Assembly: GCA_003505715.1 (NCBI GenBank) | Contig: DNXU01000212.1 | Span: 12,474-19,479, forward strand | Reading direction: 5' to 3' | Origin: Cyanobacteria bacterium UBA8803 | GTDB taxonomy: Bacteria > Cyanobacteriota > Cyanobacteriia > Cyanobacteriales > Coleofasciculaceae | Length of the DNA stretch: 7,006 nucleotides | Part shown: positions 4,940-7,006 of the stretch, piece after piece | Position numbering within the stretch: position 1 is the first letter of the stretch | How the letters are laid out: each line of letters begins with the position of its first letter | Made by a program: the position numbers and the translations under genes | Notes under the pieces: model-generated | What the model was told of the DNA's origin: nothing | Databases searched by the model: none | What the model saw: only the letters and a program-made list of their open reading frames with translations

Positions 4940-5925
4940 TCGCCAAACCGTTGGAGTATACGGGTGATTTAAAGTACCAGCCCAAAATTAAACCAGGGGA
5001 TACCGATCTGCAAAAGCGGCTACAGTCGCCTTATATCCCGGAACCAGATTTAGTCAAAGCGGTTAACTTGGCAATTTATCTGGAGCGGCCTCTACTGCTG
5101 CAAGGAGAACCGGGGTGTGGCAAAACTTTGCTCGCTCGCGCTATTGCTGGTGAATTCTGCCAGCGTTTCAAGTTAGAAACTTATCCCTACTTTCCTTGGT
5201 ATATTAAATCCACGAGTCGAGCTAAAGATGGGTTGTATACCTATGATGCAGTAGGACGTTTACGGGATGCTCAATTAGTGGGAACGGATGCCTGTAAAAC
5301 TTACTTAAAAGAAACCGAGATCACTAACCTATTTCAACGCCTGCAAGGCCCTTATGCTTATCTGAAATGGTGAGCCTTGGGCAAGGCGTTTAGGGAAGAG
5401 GGCTACCGTCCGATTATTTTAATTGATGAAATTGACAAAGCCGATATTGATTTCCCTAACGATTTATTGCGAGAACTAGAGGAACGGAAATTTGACGTGC
5501 CCGAAATTGGGGATACAGTTGAGGCCAAGCAACCTCCGATTGTTTTAATTACCAGCAATAAAGAGAAAGAGTTACCGGATGCCTTCTTGAGGCGGTGCAT
5601 CTTTTATTATATTGAGTTTCCAGATCGCAATAACTTAATCAAGATTGTCAAGGCTCATTTTCCCAAGTCCTTCTCTACAGAATTAGTCGGAGCCGCTGTA
5701 GATAAGTTTATCGAATTACGGGAAAAGGGCACGAGCAGGCGGGAGGGGAAAAAAGCCAGTACCAGCGAACTTTTAGACTGGGTGCGCTGGTTGCAGCGCT
5801 ATCCGGAAGCAGAAGCTTTGGAGATAATTAAAAATTTGGCCGATCATCTGCCTTTACTGGGAGCATTGCTTAAAACTAAAGACGACCAAAAGCACTATCA
5901 CAGGCAAATGCGAACAGATGGATAG
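4936..5925 (+). pseudogene. MoxR-type AAA+ ATPase interrupted by one in-frame stop
   Basis: Read through the stop, the frame gives a complete 329-residue-position MoxR-like AAA+ protein. Walker A is GEPGCGKT (57-64), Walker B is ILIDE (161-165), followed by IDKADIDFPNDLLRELEE. Sensor 1 is in ITSN (Asn208), with the Arg pair 219-220 in FLRRC. The N-terminus (YTGD, then PYIPEPDLVKAVNLAIYL, 33-49) is typical of the ATPase in MoxR-vWA conflict systems. Codon 146 is TGA (5371-5373), so ordinary translation yields a 145-residue piece with Walker A only. Both halves share one frame and no other lesion is visible. Homologues, from memory, have Gly after the aromatic residue here (Trp145), so GGA to TGA is the simplest change. 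Re-initiation at TTG 5377 could yield a 182-residue second piece, helped by GGTGA at 5369-5373, but split Walker motifs make activity doubtful. The gene ends overlapping the vWA gene by eight bases. Confidence 0.8.
5371..5373 (+). other. In-frame TGA within the MoxR ATPase
   Basis: TGA follows TGG and precedes GCC TTG GGC in the same frame, between the Walker A and Walker B halves. Coding continues normally for 183 codons beyond it. Two neighbouring genes (Mut7-C and HTH/STAND-like) end on TGA, so the codon is a standard stop here. No frameshift is needed to join the halves. Confidence 0.9.
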
Positions 5926-6979
5926 TCAGGAACAACCGCCTCTATTCGACCTGTTTATGGCAATGCGATCGCAAGCAGGTATCCCTCTCACCCTTGACCA
6001 GTATCACCTCCTGCTGCGAGCCTTAAAAGGGGGGTTTGGCATCAGCAGTCGCTCGGAACTCAAGCAAGTATGTAGAATGTTATGGGTAAAATCTCACTCC
6101 TCTCCAGAAGTCGAACGATTTGAGCAGTGCTTTGACCGTTACTTTGAGCAGCTAGACCGCCGACCAATTCTAGAGGAGAATACAGATAGCGATCATGGTG
6201 CGATCGCTCAATCACCCTCACCTCCATCCAGCCCCCAACCTACCCCACCACCAACAGCACCCGTCACCATTCCCCACCAAATTCCCACAGCAGTCAGGAC
6301 GCCCTTACTCACCGATTCACCCCCCTCAACCAGCCGCTTTTCCCTAACCGCCAAAGACTTTCCCGTCACCCAACGCCAAATCCTGCAAAACTGGCGTTCT
6401 CTACGCCGTCCCATCCGCGAAGGCCCTTTAACTGAAATTGATCTAGAAGCAACCGTCGAGCAAATTAGCCGGGATGGCATATTTCTCGAACCGATTTTAA
6501 TCCCCAGTCGGGTGAATCGGGCAGAATTACTGCTTTTAGTTGACGATTCTAATTCCATGGTGCCCTTTGGGCCTCTGAGTGAGCAACTGATAAATGCTGT
6601 CAGCGCTGGAGGTTTTGGCAAAACCGAGGTTTACTACTTTCGCAACTGTCCACGAGATTACCTTTACCGATACCGCAACAGTCCCGAAGCCATAGCCATC
6701 AGCCAGCTCCTCCCCAAACTGCACCACAACCGCACCATCGTTATCACCATCAGCGATGGCGGTGCAGCCCGTGGTGGTATTAATAAAGAGAGAATTAAAC
6801 TAACCCACAGATTTGTAGAAACCATCAAGCTACAAACCCGTTACCTAGCGTGGCTCAATCCCATGCCCAAAGAGCGCTGGTTAGGAACAACAGCAGAATT
6901 TATTCAGGATTGGGTAAATATGTTTGAAATAAATTCAATAGGCTTGAAAGCCAGCATCCAAGGCATTAAAAAAGGATGA
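5918..6979 (+). CDS. vWA protein of a MoxR-vWA conflict system
   Basis: The protein is 353 aa. Residues 1-82 form a helical N-terminal domain (FDLFMAM, DQYHLLLRALKGGFG, VCRMLWVKS, RFEQCFDRYFEQL) characteristic of the vWA partner in these systems and related to the SAV_2336-type N-terminal domain. Residues 83-140 are a Pro/Thr/Ser-rich linker. The vWA domain spans about 195-350, with an intact MIDAS motif DDSNS (Asp209, Ser211, Ser213) and the ISDGGAARG turn (278-286) supplying a further metal-site Asp280. The ending (LAWLNPMPKERWLGTTAEFIQ, 310-330, then the MFE helix) is the usual close of the domain. Some cyanobacterial relatives, from memory, continue into a formylglycine-generating-enzyme-like domain; this one stops, and the vWA domain looks complete. 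In the model, the vWA protein is the adaptor for the MoxR ATPase. The ATG overlaps the MoxR stop by eight bases and lacks a strong Shine-Dalgarno, so its translation probably depends on ribosomes finishing the MoxR second half. Confidence 0.85.
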   Translation: MDSQEQPPLFDLFMAMRSQAGIPLTLDQYHLLLRALKGGFGISSRSELKQVCRMLWVKSHSSPEVERFEQCFDRYFEQLDRRPILEENTDSDHGAIAQSPSPPSSPQPTPPPTAPVTIPHQIPTAVRTPLLTDSPPSTSRFSLTAKDFPVTQRQILQNWRSLRRPIREGPLTEIDLEATVEQISRDGIFLEPILIPSRVNRAELLLLVDDSNSMVPFGPLSEQLINAVSAGGFGKTEVYYFRNCPRDYLYRYRNSPEAIAISQLLPKLHHNRTIVITISDGGAARGGINKERIKLTHRFVETIKLQTRYLAWLNPMPKERWLGTTAEFIQDWVNMFEINSIGLKASIQGIKKG

Positions 6980-7001
6980 GGGGTGAGGGATGAGGGATGA
7001 G
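6974..7001. repeat. Heptanucleotide tandem repeat (STRR-like)
   Basis: Four head-to-tail copies of the 7-mer GGRTGAG (GGATGAG, GGGTGAG, GGATGAG, GGATGAG) overlap the stop codon of the vWA gene (6977-6979). Heptanucleotide short tandemly repeated repetitive sequences are a known feature of filamentous cyanobacteria. Each unit contains GAGG or TGAGG, so the array also presents several Shine-Dalgarno-like purine tracts just before an ATG at 7004-7006; whether a gene starts there cannot be seen. Confidence 0.7.
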
Positions 7002-7006
7002 GTATG

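Larger units (their letters stand above)
434..6207. repeat. Ten dispersed HIP1 octamers (GCGATCGC)
   Basis: The octamer begins at 434, 518, 1378, 2223, 2322, 3407, 3494, 4369, 5965 and 6200. HIP1 is the hallmark over-represented palindrome of many cyanobacterial genomes, and this density supports the host assignment. All ten copies lie inside genes, and every intact gene here carries at least one. The interrupted MoxR gene has none; the longest gap is 4377-5964. Confidence 0.9.

Noticed and set aside
5371..5373. TGA read as selenocysteine or tryptophan, or programmed frameshift in the MoxR gene
   Set aside because: Cyanobacteria use TGA as a stop, two neighbouring genes end on it, and I see no adjacent selenocysteine-type hairpin. 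The halves are already in the same frame, so a frameshift is not needed.
6208..6621. Open frame of 137 codons on the minus strand inside the vWA gene
   Set aside because: It is antisense to the Pro-rich linker and MIDAS region, which have strong protein signatures on the plus strand. Its own translation is Gly/Val/Arg-rich with no recognisable domain.

Overview
The window is from a cyanobacterium, most likely a filamentous one (genus-level placement is a guess from repeat style). The main evidence is ten copies of the palindrome GCGATCGC (HIP1) in 7 kb, starting at 434, 518, 1378, 2223, 2322, 3407, 3494, 4369, 5965 and 6200. Intergenic DNA rich in hairpins and short repeats, including a heptanucleotide tandem repeat at the right edge, fits this.

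Layout. 1-310: a duplicated ~90-bp palindromic repeat, then the leader of a secreted lytic-transglycosylase-like protein (311-1096, +). 1176-1922 (+): a Mut7-C RNase with an N-terminal ubiquitin-like domain and a C-terminal zinc ribbon. 1923-2119: two strong perfect hairpins and no gene. 2120-3019 (-): an Rpn/PD-(D/E)XK nuclease-like protein whose expected catalytic Glu is Ala. 3020-3349: gene-free DNA with several hairpins bounded by a 14-bp inverted pair. 3350-3634 (-): a small two-helix membrane protein resembling the cyanobacterial TRADD-N-associated 2TM domain. 3635-3847: a divergent intergenic region carrying repeated dyad motifs.

3848-6979 (+) is the centre of interest: a tightly overlapping three-gene operon encoding (i) an N-terminal HTH plus degenerate-P-loop (inactive STAND-like) protein, (ii) a MoxR-type AAA+ ATPase, and (iii) a protein with an N-terminal helical domain, a Pro-rich linker and an intact-MIDAS vWA domain. 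This is the core of the MoxR-vWA 'ternary' conflict systems described computationally in bacteria. In the family model, the HTH/STAND-like protein senses or scaffolds, the MoxR ATPase works with the vWA protein as a remodelling pair, and an effector (often a protease or caspase-like protein) is encoded nearby. No effector is visible before the window ends at 7006, so it would have to lie downstream or elsewhere.

Two features make the locus unusual. The MoxR frame carries one in-frame TGA at 5371-5373, between Walker A and Walker B, with everything else intact and in register. This could be a recent nonsense mutation, a sequencing error, or a gene now made as two pieces. The candidate 2TM membrane protein, from a family linked to death-domain-like systems, is divergently paired with the cassette. 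The cassette class itself is not new; this arrangement and lesion are what deserve checking.
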